A stretch of DNA of 7,002 nt from CAZMUD01 sp964569715 (GTDB lineage Bacteria; Chloroflexota; Dehalococcoidia; Dehalococcoidales; UBA2162). Shown in pieces: positions 1 to 6,476 of the stretch; position 1 is the first letter of the stretch; each line of letters begins with the position of its first letter. The notes under the pieces were generated by a model. That model was not told where the DNA came from. It saw only the letters and a program-made list of their open reading frames with translations, and did not search any database. The stretch spans positions 1 through 7,002 of the forward strand of contig CAZMUD010000057.1 of the NCBI GenBank assembly GCA_964569715.1, in the 5' to 3' direction. A program made the position numbers and the translations under genes.

Positions 1-1147
1 TTAGCCCCAGCTTGGGCTCTTCTATCTGCCGGGAGGGTTTACCGGGGTTCAGCAGTTCGTCAGCTCTACCCTGAAGCTGCAGGTACATCTCGTAAATCAT
101 CCGCAGTCCACTAGCGCCAATCGGATGTCCAAAACACTTTAAGCCACCGTCAAGCTGAACTGGCTGGGCTCCATCGAGGTCAAAACGGCCGGACATAATG
201 TCCTCCCTTACCTTTCCTCTGGGGCTAAAGCCGAGGTCTTCCATAGTAACTGCCTCAGTGATAGAGAAGCAATCGTGGACCTCAGCCATGCTTATCTGCT
301 CGCGGGGGTTTGTTACCCCTGCCTCCTTATAGGCGGCTTGTGCTGCCCGCACCGTAGTTTCAACATGGGTGTAGTCAAACTTCGAGTTATAGTTTCCGTC
401 ACGAGGAGCCATAGAAATCTGCAACGCCTTGGGAAATATCGGTGGCTCTTTCCCTTTCCTCAGGCTCTTGGCTATCTCAGGTGTAGTAACAATGGCTGCT
501 GCTGAGCCATCGCTGACGCCACAGCAGTCGTATAATCCTAGAGGCGAGGAAATCATAGGGGCATTAATTATCGTCTCCATAGACACTTCCCTCTGGAAGT
601 GAGCGTTGCGGTTTAGAGCACCGTTTTTATGGCTCTTCCAGGAGACTCTGCCTATCATCTCCTTACCTTCCTCGTAGCTCAAGCCATAGCGGGCGAAATA
701 TGCAGTGGCGAGCTGAGCAAATTGCCGTGGCGGTGCGCTTTCTACCATCATTGCATGACTCGGTCCAGGTACTCCTCCATTACCCAGACCACTAATGCCG
801 CTATCCTTAAATTTGTCGACGCCGATAGCTAACACGATGTCGTAGATACCGGCAGCTACTGCATAGCAAGCATTCCTAAAGGCGTCCGAAGCAGTGGCAC
901 AGGCGTTCTCTACCCTGGTAATAGGAATATAAGGGAGCCTTAGCGGTTCAGATAGTGTCATCCCGGTGTTCCCGGTCGTGGTTCCCAACCAGGCTGCCTG
1001 GATATCCTTAGGCTCTATCCCAGCATCTTCAAAGGCTTGATAAGCAGCATCTACCAGCATGTCACCAGCACTGGCATCCCAGCGTTCGCCAAACTTGGTG
1101 CACCCCATACCAGCAATAGCAACTCTATCCTTAATACTTCCTGGCAT
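1..1147 (-). CDS. Thiolase family protein (SCP2/archaeal acetoacetyl-CoA thiolase type), 3' end cut off by window edge
   Basis: The open frame runs from an ATG at 1147 to the window edge, giving 382 residues without a stop. The family is usually about 390-400 aa, so only a short C-terminal tail is missing. Visible motifs are those of the SCP2/archaeal thiolase branch: VENACATAS with the likely nucleophile Cys83, VHDCFS with His291 and Cys293, and CFGHPIGASG with His341. Together these form the usual Cys-His-Cys-type active site that makes or cleaves a 3-ketoacyl-CoA using CoA or acetyl-CoA. An AAGGAGG Shine-Dalgarno site lies just upstream, and only 24 bases separate the gene from the HMG-CoA-synthase-like/DUF35 gene, so the two are very probably cotranscribed. 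Thiolases of this branch often need a DUF35 partner, which here is the C-terminal part of the neighbour. It is inferred to be cytoplasmic. Direction (biosynthetic or degradative) and substrate cannot be read from the sequence. Confidence 0.9.
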   Translation of the reverse strand, partial: MPGSIKDRVAIAGMGCTKFGERWDASAGDMLVDAAYQAFEDAGIEPKDIQAAWLGTTTGNTGMTLSEPLRLPYIPITRVENACATASDAFRNACYAVAAGIYDIVLAIGVDKFKDSGISGLGNGGVPGPSHAMMVESAPPRQFAQLATAYFARYGLSYEEGKEMIGRVSWKSHKNGALNRNAHFQREVSMETIINAPMISSPLGLYDCCGVSDGSAAAIVTTPEIAKSLRKGKEPPIFPKALQISMAPRDGNYNSKFDYTHVETTVRAAQAAYKEAGVTNPREQISMAEVHDCFSITEAVTMEDLGFSPRGKVREDIMSGRFDLDGAQPVQLDGGLKCFGHPIGASGLRMIYEMYLQLQGRADELLNPGKPSRQIEEPKLGL

Positions 1148-1171
1148 TTTCTTACCTCCTTAATTTTAAGT

Positions 1172-2608
1172 CTAATCCCTCACCGGTTTACACTTCCAAA
1201 AGTAGGTGTGAGTACCGAGCGCGTAGCGCAGCTTCCTGAAGGTCATCTCCACGTCCATGCCTACCTCGCATTCTTCAGGGGCGCGGTCAACCATATTAAA
1301 TAAGCCTCTTCCTCCTCCCTCAAAATCAACGACTGTCGCTGTGGCCGGTGGGTCGATACCACCAGCCAGATAGTCATGGCTGAAGCTGGCTACCTTACCT
1401 CTCTTATCAGCGAACCTATAAGGCTCAAATTCATCCTTAGCAAAGCATTCTACACAGATATGGGCACGAGTTGAACTGCCACTCATGAACAATTGAGGAG
1501 TGCCACACTTCTTGCACTTGACACCATAAAGGGGTAAGGCTGAAGAGTGTTCCCTCCACTGTGCTGACATAGATGCTGGTATTGCCGAAGGGCGAGCCGG
1601 CGGTGCCAGTGATACCATCTCCCGCCAGCGCAGGTATCTTCCATAGTTGTCGAGTGCCCTCTTCATCTCAAGATGACGCTTTATCCCCCGGCGGTCTCTA
1701 ATCTTTTCAATCTCCTCAGTCACCTTGAGTACAAGGGCATCGCTGCCATTCCCGTAGCTGACCAGCAGAATTCTATCGCCTGCCTTAGCTTCTTCCAAGG
1801 CTGCCACCAGAATCATTAGAGGCAGTGCCACCCCGGTATTGCCTACTGTATCCAGTAACGGCTCCTGAATCTGCTCTGGCTGAAAGCCCATCCTACCGGC
1901 CAGTCCTGCCTGCGCTCTTGTGTTCGGACCATACAAACAGAGTTTGGCAAAATCCTTCGGGGTTAGATTGAGCTTCGCCATTGCTCCTTTAGCAGCTTCA
2001 ACGGGTATTCTCATGTAACCTGTCTCCCTGCCGAAGCGGTCTTCCCAGTGGCGGACAAAGGTGTCTTCATGCGATCTCCAGTAATCGGCTAAGTCATCAG
2101 ATAAGATGTAGTTGCCTTCAATCTCTACTGCCACTTTTTCATTTCCCAGCAGCAGGGCGGCGCTTCCATCGCCAAAGGCTGGTTCATCCTCCCCGGCAGC
2201 ACCTCCCAGGCGCATATCGGCAGCAGTTACCAGAACACTCTTGAGAGAGCCAGCCTTTACAGCATCCGTAGCCGATAGCAAAGCACTAGTTCCTGCCCTG
2301 AGACAATTTGAAAAATCAGTATTTCGGGCTTCCCGACCAAGGTCAAGGGCAGTGGCTACTATTGTCGAATTCTGCCTCTCTTTATAAGGGGCGGTAGTTG
2401 TAGCCATGAATAAAGCATCCACTGTCCTAGGGTCAGTCCCTTTTAAGCAGTCCATACCAGCAGCTACTGACATGGTAATAGAGTCCTCATCAAAACCAGC
2501 CACCGCTTTCTCTCCACGTCCTCCACCTCGACCCCAAGCCGCATTAATTACGCTCCGCGGCAATCTGTAATACGGTATATATGCTCCATACGATGTGATA
2601 CCTGCCAT
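1172..2608 (-). CDS. HMG-CoA-synthase-like thiolase-fold domain fused to DUF35 zinc-ribbon/OB-fold domain
   Basis: The protein is 478 aa, well above the roughly 350 aa of a stand-alone archaeal HMG-CoA synthase. Residues 1-300 are the synthase-like thiolase fold, with NCLRAGTSAL carrying the nucleophile Cys102, FGDGSAALLL at 145-154, GNTGVALPL at 256-264 and SYGNGSDALVL at 284-294. Residues 300-350 are a charged and then Pro/Ala-rich linker. Residues 361-390 form a zinc ribbon with Cys365, Cys368, Cys385 and Cys388, and residues 395-475 look like the DUF35 OB fold. By alignment from memory to archaeal HMG-CoA synthases, the catalytic Glu is Thr71 and the catalytic His is Tyr226 (LYGPN in place of FHQPN), so ordinary HMG-CoA synthase activity is doubtful. 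In known systems DUF35 bridges or stabilises the thiolase partner, which is encoded next door. The start ATG has AAGGAGG seven bases upstream, and a consensus promoter lies just before it. Annotation pipelines may call it hydroxymethylglutaryl-CoA synthase or OB-fold protein. Confidence 0.88.
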   Translation of the reverse strand: MAGITSYGAYIPYYRLPRSVINAAWGRGGGRGEKAVAGFDEDSITMSVAAGMDCLKGTDPRTVDALFMATTTAPYKERQNSTIVATALDLGREARNTDFSNCLRAGTSALLSATDAVKAGSLKSVLVTAADMRLGGAAGEDEPAFGDGSAALLLGNEKVAVEIEGNYILSDDLADYWRSHEDTFVRHWEDRFGRETGYMRIPVEAAKGAMAKLNLTPKDFAKLCLYGPNTRAQAGLAGRMGFQPEQIQEPLLDTVGNTGVALPLMILVAALEEAKAGDRILLVSYGNGSDALVLKVTEEIEKIRDRRGIKRHLEMKRALDNYGRYLRWREMVSLAPPARPSAIPASMSAQWREHSSALPLYGVKCKKCGTPQLFMSGSSTRAHICVECFAKDEFEPYRFADKRGKVASFSHDYLAGGIDPPATATVVDFEGGGRGLFNMVDRAPEECEVGMDVEMTFRKLRYALGTHTYFWKCKPVRD

Positions 2609-2661
2609 TTATCCTCCTTTTTATAGAAACATTATATCGACCGTCTCGCTCTGGCAAAGCT

Positions 2662-2690
2662 ATTTTACCAACTAGCCCTAAAGATGTCAA
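2662..2690 (-). promoter_or_regulatory. Sigma70-type promoter for the synthase-like/thiolase gene pair
   Basis: On the minus strand, TTGACA (2690-2685) and TAAAAT (2667-2662) are separated by exactly 17 bases. The -35 box overlaps the rplA stop codon. Transcription would start near 2655, giving a leader of about 45 bases before the synthase-like ATG. A second TATAAT at 2636-2631 has only a poor -35 (TTGCCA, 15-base spacer). No strong hairpin terminator is seen between rplA and this promoter, so read-through from the ribosomal operon is also possible. Confidence 0.65.
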
Positions 2691-3400
2691 CTGGAACTCA
2701 AGGAGAGGGTTGACTTGAGGTCAAGCTTTATACCAATCCCCATAGTAGTAGTTAACGAGGCAGTTTTAACATAGTGACCCTTAGCGCCACTGGGCTTAGC
2801 CTTCACTACTGCCTCTACCACCGCTGTCAGGTTGTCCATCAACTTATCATCTTCAAAGCTAACCTTGCCCAAAGGCACGTGAATGATAGCCGTCCTGTCC
2901 AACTTGAATTCCACCCGGCCTTTACGGGCATCTTCTATTGCCCTGTTCAAATCATCAGCGGCTACTACTGTTCCTGATTTAGGGTTAGGCATCAATCCCC
3001 GTCTCCCCAAGATTTTCCCCAGTTTACCCACCTTGCCCATCATATCGGGGGTAGCAATAGCCGTGTCAAAATCCAGCCAACCACCCTCAATCTTTTTAAT
3101 TAGCTCATCATCGGCAATAAAATCGGCCCCGGCTGCTTCAGAAATTCTTGCTGCTTCCCCTTGTGCAAAAACTAAAACCAGCATTTTCTTGCCCAGCCCG
3201 TGTGGCAGAAGGGTGACACCACGCACTTGTTGGTTAGCATCCCGAGGGTCAAGACCCATTCGAAGGTGAAGCTCGACAGTCTCGTCAAATCGGGCGTGAG
3301 CTATTTTCTTGGCCAGTGCAATAGCTTCCTGAGGAGAATAAGCTGTTGTTTTGTCCAGCAGTTTAACCGCCTCTTGATGCTTTTTACCGCCTCTTACCAT
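2687..3400 (-). CDS. rplA: 50S ribosomal protein L1
   Basis: The 237-aa protein (family usually 225-240 aa) begins MVRGGKKHQEAVKLL and carries the L1 signature GRRGLMPNPKSGTV at about residues 132-145. Its C-terminus has the conserved GHYVKTASLTTTMGIGIKLD. L1 binds 23S rRNA at the L1 stalk, helps release deacylated tRNA from the E site, and in many bacteria represses its own operon by binding the rplK-rplA mRNA. The start ATG lies five bases after the rplK stop with only a weak ribosome-binding site, so translational coupling to rplK is likely. What is odd is downstream: rplJ and rplL, the normal next genes, are absent, and a metabolic operon with its own promoter begins within the stop codon. 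Confidence 0.97.
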   Translation of the reverse strand: MVRGGKKHQEAVKLLDKTTAYSPQEAIALAKKIAHARFDETVELHLRMGLDPRDANQQVRGVTLLPHGLGKKMLVLVFAQGEAARISEAAGADFIADDELIKKIEGGWLDFDTAIATPDMMGKVGKLGKILGRRGLMPNPKSGTVVAADDLNRAIEDARKGRVEFKLDRTAIIHVPLGKVSFEDDKLMDNLTAVVEAVVKAKPSGAKGHYVKTASLTTTMGIGIKLDLKSTLSLSSS

Positions 3401-3405
3401 TTCTT

Positions 3406-3828
3406 CTACTCTATCTCAATTCCCATACTTCGGGCCGTGCCCTCGATAATCCGCTCTGCCCCCTCAATACCAGTTGTATTAAGGTCTTTAACCTTAATCT
3501 GGGCTATTTCACGAAGTTTATCTCGAGATAACTTGCCTACTACTTCGCGGCCAGAAACACTGGCTCCCTTCTCCACGCCTAATGCCTTCCTCAGCAAATC
3601 AGCAGTTGGTGGCGTTTTGGTAATGAAAGTAAATGACCTATCATCATAGATAGTTATTTCGGCGGGAATAATAGACCCAGCCTGGGCATTAGTCCGTTCA
3701 TTATACTCCTTACAAAAGGCCATAATATTAACCCCATGCTGCCCCAAAGCCGGGCCTACCGGGGGTGCTGGATTTGCCTTCCCTGCCGGAATCTGCAGTT
3801 TAACCACAGCTCTAATCTTTTTCGCCAC
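3406..3828 (-). CDS. rplK: 50S ribosomal protein L11
   Basis: The 140-aa protein matches the usual L11 length of about 141. It has the N-terminal VVKLQIPAGKANPAPPVGPA and GQHGVNIMAFCKEYNERT, followed by a C-terminal rRNA-binding domain with the DLNTTGIEGAERIIEGTARS region. L11 forms the base of the GTPase-associated centre on 23S rRNA, where EF-Tu, EF-G and RelA act. The start codon is GTG, preceded by a purine-rich AGGAGAGAGGA. The gene lies 32 bases after nusG and 5 bases before rplA, inside the same transcription unit. Nothing unusual is seen in the protein. Confidence 0.97.
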   Translation of the reverse strand: MAKKIRAVVKLQIPAGKANPAPPVGPALGQHGVNIMAFCKEYNERTNAQAGSIIPAEITIYDDRSFTFITKTPPTADLLRKALGVEKGASVSGREVVGKLSRDKLREIAQIKVKDLNTTGIEGAERIIEGTARSMGIEIE

Positions 3829-3860
3829 TCCTCTCTCCTAACCACAAAATTTAAAGGGAG

Positions 3861-4394
3861 TCAAAGTTTTTCCACCTGCAAGAAGTCAAGCTCTACAGGT
3901 GTCTCACGCCCAAAGAGGGATAGAAGCACCTTAACCTTACCTTTTTCCGTACTTATCTCATCCACTATCCCCACAAAATCGGTAAAAGGACCATCAGTCA
4001 CCCGCACACTCTGTCCTGGCTTAAAGCCAACCTTAACTCTTGGCGCTTCAGCCACCATCTGTTTCAAAATCTGGTCCGCTTCCTCCTCCCGTAAAGGCAC
4101 AGGCTTATTCTCACTGCCAACAAAACCGGTAACCCCGGGGGTATTACGCACTATATTCCAGCTCTGGTCGCTCATCTTCATCTGAACAAGGACATAACCA
4201 GGCAATATCTTCTTGGCCACTGTGCGCCTCTGTCCACTTCTAACCTCAACCTCATCCAAAGTAGGTATAACTATCTGAGAAATCTCATCCCCGGAATTCA
4301 TGAACTTCATACGCTGCTCTAGATTCTTTTTTACTCGTTCCTCATGCCCAGAGTAGGTATGAATTACAAACCAATATTTTTTGTCCCCGCTCAC
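3861..4394 (-). CDS. nusG: Transcription termination/antitermination protein NusG
   Basis: The N-terminal NGN domain shows KKYWFVIHTYSGHEERVKKN and the conserved KKILPGYVLVQM, which contacts the RNA polymerase clamp. A linker follows, then the KOW domain GQSVRVTDGPFTDFVGIVDE near the C-terminus. NusG modulates elongation, pausing and Rho termination and can link polymerase to the ribosome through S10. I prefer the GTG at 4394 (protein MSGDKKYW..., 177 aa) because GAGG lies six bases before it. The longer frame from the GTG at 4406 (181 aa) has no ribosome-binding site, since that GAGG falls inside it. The gene sits between secE and rplK in the standard order, and the roughly 95 bases separating it from secE hold no recognisable gene. 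Confidence 0.95.
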   Translation of the reverse strand: MSGDKKYWFVIHTYSGHEERVKKNLEQRMKFMNSGDEISQIVIPTLDEVEVRSGQRRTVAKKILPGYVLVQMKMSDQSWNIVRNTPGVTGFVGSENKPVPLREEEADQILKQMVAEAPRVKVGFKPGQSVRVTDGPFTDFVGIVDEISTEKGKVKVLLSLFGRETPVELDFLQVEKL

Positions 4395-4490
4395 AAACAA
4401 CCTCACTCAGAAAAGAGTCTTGGAAGAAGAAAGACGAATCTATCCCTCGAATCAGAACGCTTTAATTTAATCTGGAAGCCAGCTAAGTCT

Positions 4491-4709
4491 CTATCCACCG
4501 AGAAAAACGCCATCAACGAGTTTTGTAAAACCATAATCAATGATTCCGAGAACCAGACCTACAGTAACGGCAACAATCAACACCAGAACTGTCAAATAAG
4601 CGGTCTCTCGTCTGGTGAGCCAGACTACCTTCTTTAGCTCAGCTATAATCTCGCTAATGAATTTAAGTCTTGGGCCGCTTTGCTTGGCACCAGCACCTCG
4701 ATATCTCAT
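4491..4709 (-). CDS. secE: Preprotein translocase subunit SecE
   Basis: The 72-aa protein is a typical short, single-span bacterial SecE. Residues 1-15 are a basic tail. Residues 16-35 form the conserved amphipathic helix with FISEIIAELKKVVWLTRRE, including the K-V-x-W-x-x-R/T core that lies on the membrane surface and contacts SecY. Residues 37-60 are one transmembrane helix (AYLTVLVLIVAVTVGLVLGI). SecE clamps SecY and is essential for protein export. The ATG at 4709 has a modest GGGA eight bases upstream. TCTC and GAGA flank the start codon as a small inverted repeat (TCTC-TAT-GAGA). The gene is preceded by a 131-base region rich in predicted hairpins. Confidence 0.95.
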   Translation of the reverse strand: MRYRGAGAKQSGPRLKFISEIIAELKKVVWLTRRETAYLTVLVLIVAVTVGLVLGIIDYGFTKLVDGVFLGG

Positions 4710-4736
4710 AGAGAATGTCCCATATATTGCTCAGTG

Positions 4737-4818
4737 GCTCTGGAAGGGAGCCCTTCGGAGCTTTTCCCGACGAACCCAGCCTTCCAGCTAGCTATCCCTA
4801 ACTTCAGCCTCTGCTGAA
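4737..4818 (-). other. Structured RNA leader between rpmG and secE (no family recognised)
   Basis: The 131 bases between rpmG and secE hold no gene but two clear hairpins on the minus strand. The first is TTCAGC-AGAG-GCTGAA (4818-4803), six perfect pairs closed by a tetraloop. The second has an eight-pair outer stem, CTGGAAGG (4787-4780) with CCTTCCAG (4747-4740). It encloses about 32 bases that can form an inner stem, either TCGG/CCGA or TTCG/CGAA around a GGGAAAAGCT loop. Neither is followed by a U run, so these are not ordinary terminators. Several bacterial lineages carry tRNA-Trp at this place. I checked for one and found no CCA anticodon loop or pairing T arm. The element could be a processing site, a protein-binding leader or an unrecognised regulatory RNA. 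Confidence 0.5.
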
Positions 4819-4840
4819 AACTCATCTTCCACGGTCTACT

Positions 4841-5008
4841 TTATCTTATCTCTCGGTGAAGGCTGTAAGTGCGGCAACGAGGGCAATATTTCCTAAGCTC
4901 TAACCTTTTGGGGTCATTCCTTCGGTTCTTAGTGGTTGTATATGTCCTCTCCTTGCACTCAGTGCAGGCAAGATGGATAATGATTCTAGATTCACCTTTT
5001 TTGGCCAT
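4841..5008 (-). CDS. rpmG: 50S ribosomal protein L33 (zinc-ribbon type)
   Basis: This 55-aa protein starts MAKKGESRIIIHLACTECKE and ends in CPRCRTYSLHREIR. It carries two CxxC pairs, Cys15/Cys18 and Cys42/Cys45, which mark the zinc-binding (C+) form of L33. The conserved TYTTTKNRRNDPKRLELRKY between them is the family core. L33 is a small 50S protein near the E site. The ATG follows the tuf stop codon by only two bases and the upstream ribosome-binding site is weak, so translation is probably coupled to tuf. The stop TAA is at 4843-4841. The C+ form suggests no zinc-starvation paralogue is being expressed from this operon. Confidence 0.95.
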   Translation of the reverse strand: MAKKGESRIIIHLACTECKERTYTTTKNRRNDPKRLELRKYCPRCRTYSLHREIR

Positions 5009-5010
5009 CT

Positions 5011-6213
5011 CTACTCAATAATGTGGCTAAAGGTTCCAGCGCCTACCGTTTTACCGCCCTCACGAATAGCGAAACGCAAGCCCGTCTCCAGAGCTACCGG
5101 ATAAATAAGTTTTATCTTCATTTTCACATTATCACCGGGCATGGCCATCTCCATCCCTTCCGGTAGCTCAATGCTTCCAGTCACATCGGTAGTCCTGATG
5201 TAAAACTGGGGCTTGTATCCGTTAAAGAAGGGAGTATGCCTTCCCCCCTCTTCCTTACTCAAGATATATACTTCTCCTTCGGCATAGGTGTGCGGTTTAA
5301 TAGAGCCAGGGGCCGCTATCACCTGACCTCGCTCTATTTCATCGCGGTCTATCCCTCTAAGTAAAATGCCTACCGCATCCCCCGGCTCGGCGTCATCCAG
5401 GGTTTTATGAAACATTTCTAGGCTGGTAGCCACCGTCTTGCGGGGTTCATGATGTAAACCCACGAGCTCAACCTCTTCCCCGGGTTTAATTACACCCCTC
5501 TCAACCCTTCCTGTGGGCACGGTGCCCCTGCCCTTGATGCTAAAAACGTCTTCCACCGGCATCAGGAACGGCTGGTCTTTAGCCCGCACCGGGGTAGGAA
5601 TATAGTCATCTATCGCATCCATCAGTTTCCAGATGGGACCACACCACTGACACTCCCTTTTGCCGCAGCCACATTCGAGAGCCTTAAGGGCACTCACCCG
5701 CACCACCGGTAACTCATCACCAGGGAAGTTATATTTAGTCAGCAGTTCCCTTACCTCCATTTCTACCAGTTCCAGAAGCTCTTCGTCCTCCATCGCATCT
5801 ACCTTATTAAGGGCAACCAAAACGGAAGGAACCTCCACCTGACGGGCCAGCAGGATATGCTCTCTGGTCTGCGGCATAGGACCATCAGGGGCGCTCACTA
5901 CCAGTATCGCACCATCCATCTGAGCAGCACCGGTTATCATATTCTTAATAAAGTCAGCGTGCCCCGGACAATCAATGTGAGCATAGTGCCGCTTCTCAGT
6001 CTCATACTCCACATGGGCAATAGCGATGGTTAACCCCCTTGCCTTCTCCTCAGGAGCATTATCAATACTATCAAAGGAGCGAAACCCTGTAGGGTTCATT
6101 TTAGACAAGACTAATGTCATGGCTGAAGTTAGTGTAGTTTTTCCATGGTCAACGTGACCGATGGTGCCCACATTGCAATGTGGTTTAGTCCGCTCAAATT
6201 TCCGTTTAGCCAT
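5011..6213 (-). CDS. tuf: Translation elongation factor Tu
   Basis: The 400-aa GTPase delivers aminoacyl-tRNA to the ribosomal A site. Domain 1 has the P loop GHVDHGKT (19-26), switch I RGLTIAIAHVEYE (59-71) with the Mg-binding Thr62, DCPGH (81-85), NKVD (136-139) and SALKALE (174-180). Domains 2 and 3 follow from about residue 213 and end GAGTFSHIIE. Two things stand out: a Cys-rich stretch CGCGKRECQWCG at 181-192 (Cys181, 183, 188 and 191), and AIA in switch I where most bacterial EF-Tu have NTS. The start ATG has GGGAGG upstream and lies 20 bases from the end of tRNA-Thr. The pair would be transcribed from the promoter at 6323-6351, a tRNA-Thr-tuf arrangement also known from E. coli tufB. 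Confidence 0.98.
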   Translation of the reverse strand: MAKRKFERTKPHCNVGTIGHVDHGKTTLTSAMTLVLSKMNPTGFRSFDSIDNAPEEKARGLTIAIAHVEYETEKRHYAHIDCPGHADFIKNMITGAAQMDGAILVVSAPDGPMPQTREHILLARQVEVPSVLVALNKVDAMEDEELLELVEMEVRELLTKYNFPGDELPVVRVSALKALECGCGKRECQWCGPIWKLMDAIDDYIPTPVRAKDQPFLMPVEDVFSIKGRGTVPTGRVERGVIKPGEEVELVGLHHEPRKTVATSLEMFHKTLDDAEPGDAVGILLRGIDRDEIERGQVIAAPGSIKPHTYAEGEVYILSKEEGGRHTPFFNGYKPQFYIRTTDVTGSIELPEGMEMAMPGDNVKMKIKLIYPVALETGLRFAIREGGKTVGAGTFSHIIE

Positions 6214-6233
6214 TTTATCCTCCCTTTATTCTG

Positions 6234-6306
6234 AGCCCACAACCAGATTCGAACTGGTGACCTCGCCCTTACCAAGGGCGTGCTCTACCAACTGAGCTAT
6301 ATGGGC
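6234..6306 (-). tRNA. tRNA-Thr (anticodon GGT)
   Basis: The 73-base cloverleaf folds fully. The acceptor is GCCCATA/TGTGGGC with one G-U pair, the D arm GCTC/GAGC, the anticodon arm CGCCC-TTGGTAA-GGGCG with anticodon GGT, and the T arm ACCAG-TTCGAAT-CTGGT. The discriminator base is T. CCA is not encoded (CAG follows), so it must be added by a nucleotidyltransferase. The gene begins about ten bases after the predicted transcription start and leads directly into tuf. Confidence 0.97.
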
Positions 6307-6322
6307 ACACTTTCTGAAGCTA

Positions 6323-6351
6323 ATTGTAGGGGAAAAGAAATGAAAAGTCAA
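6323..6351 (-). promoter_or_regulatory. Main promoter of the tRNA-Thr-tuf-ribosomal protein operon
   Basis: On the minus strand, TTGACT (6351-6346) and TACAAT (6328-6323) are 17 bases apart, close to the sigma70 consensus. The spacer is pyrimidine-rich. The start would lie near 6315, just upstream of tRNA-Thr. A strong promoter is expected here because EF-Tu and the downstream ribosomal proteins are made in very large amounts. Confidence 0.75.
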
Positions 6352-6372
6352 ACTTGTAGAGCACATTCTTAT

Positions 6373-6470
6373 AAAAACACGGTTTCCGTTACTATATAGG
6401 GTCGCTAGTCGAGGGCTACATACTGAATTGCCGATGTGAGGCCAAGTCTCAAGCGACGGTAAAGAACTAC
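6373..6470 (-). ncRNA. Possible short non-coding RNA upstream of the tRNA-Thr promoter
   Basis: A minus-strand promoter upstream (6477-6506) would start a transcript near 6470. The region contains a long-range stem, AGCGAC/GTCGCT (plus-strand 6452-6457 with 6401-6406) extended by CTC/GAG (6448-6450 with 6411-6413). It ends in a small hairpin, ACGG-AAA-CCGT, followed by a five-T run (6389-6373). A transcript of about 100 bases is therefore conceivable. The terminal hairpin has only four pairs and there is no similarity I recognise, so this is speculative. The stretch could instead be a leader read into the tRNA-Thr operon. Confidence 0.25.
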
Positions 6471-6476
6471 TAATAT

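Noticed and set aside
275..1303. Plus-strand open frames at 275-505, 629-832 and 1037-1303
   Set aside because: They lie antisense to the thiolase and synthase-like genes, lack ribosome-binding sites and show no family features. The minus-strand frame encodes clear thiolase motifs.
2112..4185. Plus-strand open frames over the synthase-like, rplA, rplK and nusG genes
   Set aside because: They are low-complexity shadows (Ser/Pro-rich) of confidently identified minus-strand genes.
4395..4406. NusG start at the upstream GTG (4406)
   Set aside because: No Shine-Dalgarno site precedes it. The GAGG inside this stretch is well placed for the GTG at 4394 instead, though the longer form cannot be fully excluded.
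4344..4637. Plus-strand 97-aa frame across nusG and secE
   Set aside because: It covers the conserved 5' part of nusG and most of secE in the opposite sense and has no ribosome-binding site.
4710..4840. tRNA-Trp between rpmG and secE
   Set aside because: A GGGTTCG string resembles a T loop, but no five-pair T stem, CCA anticodon loop or acceptor stem can be drawn around it.
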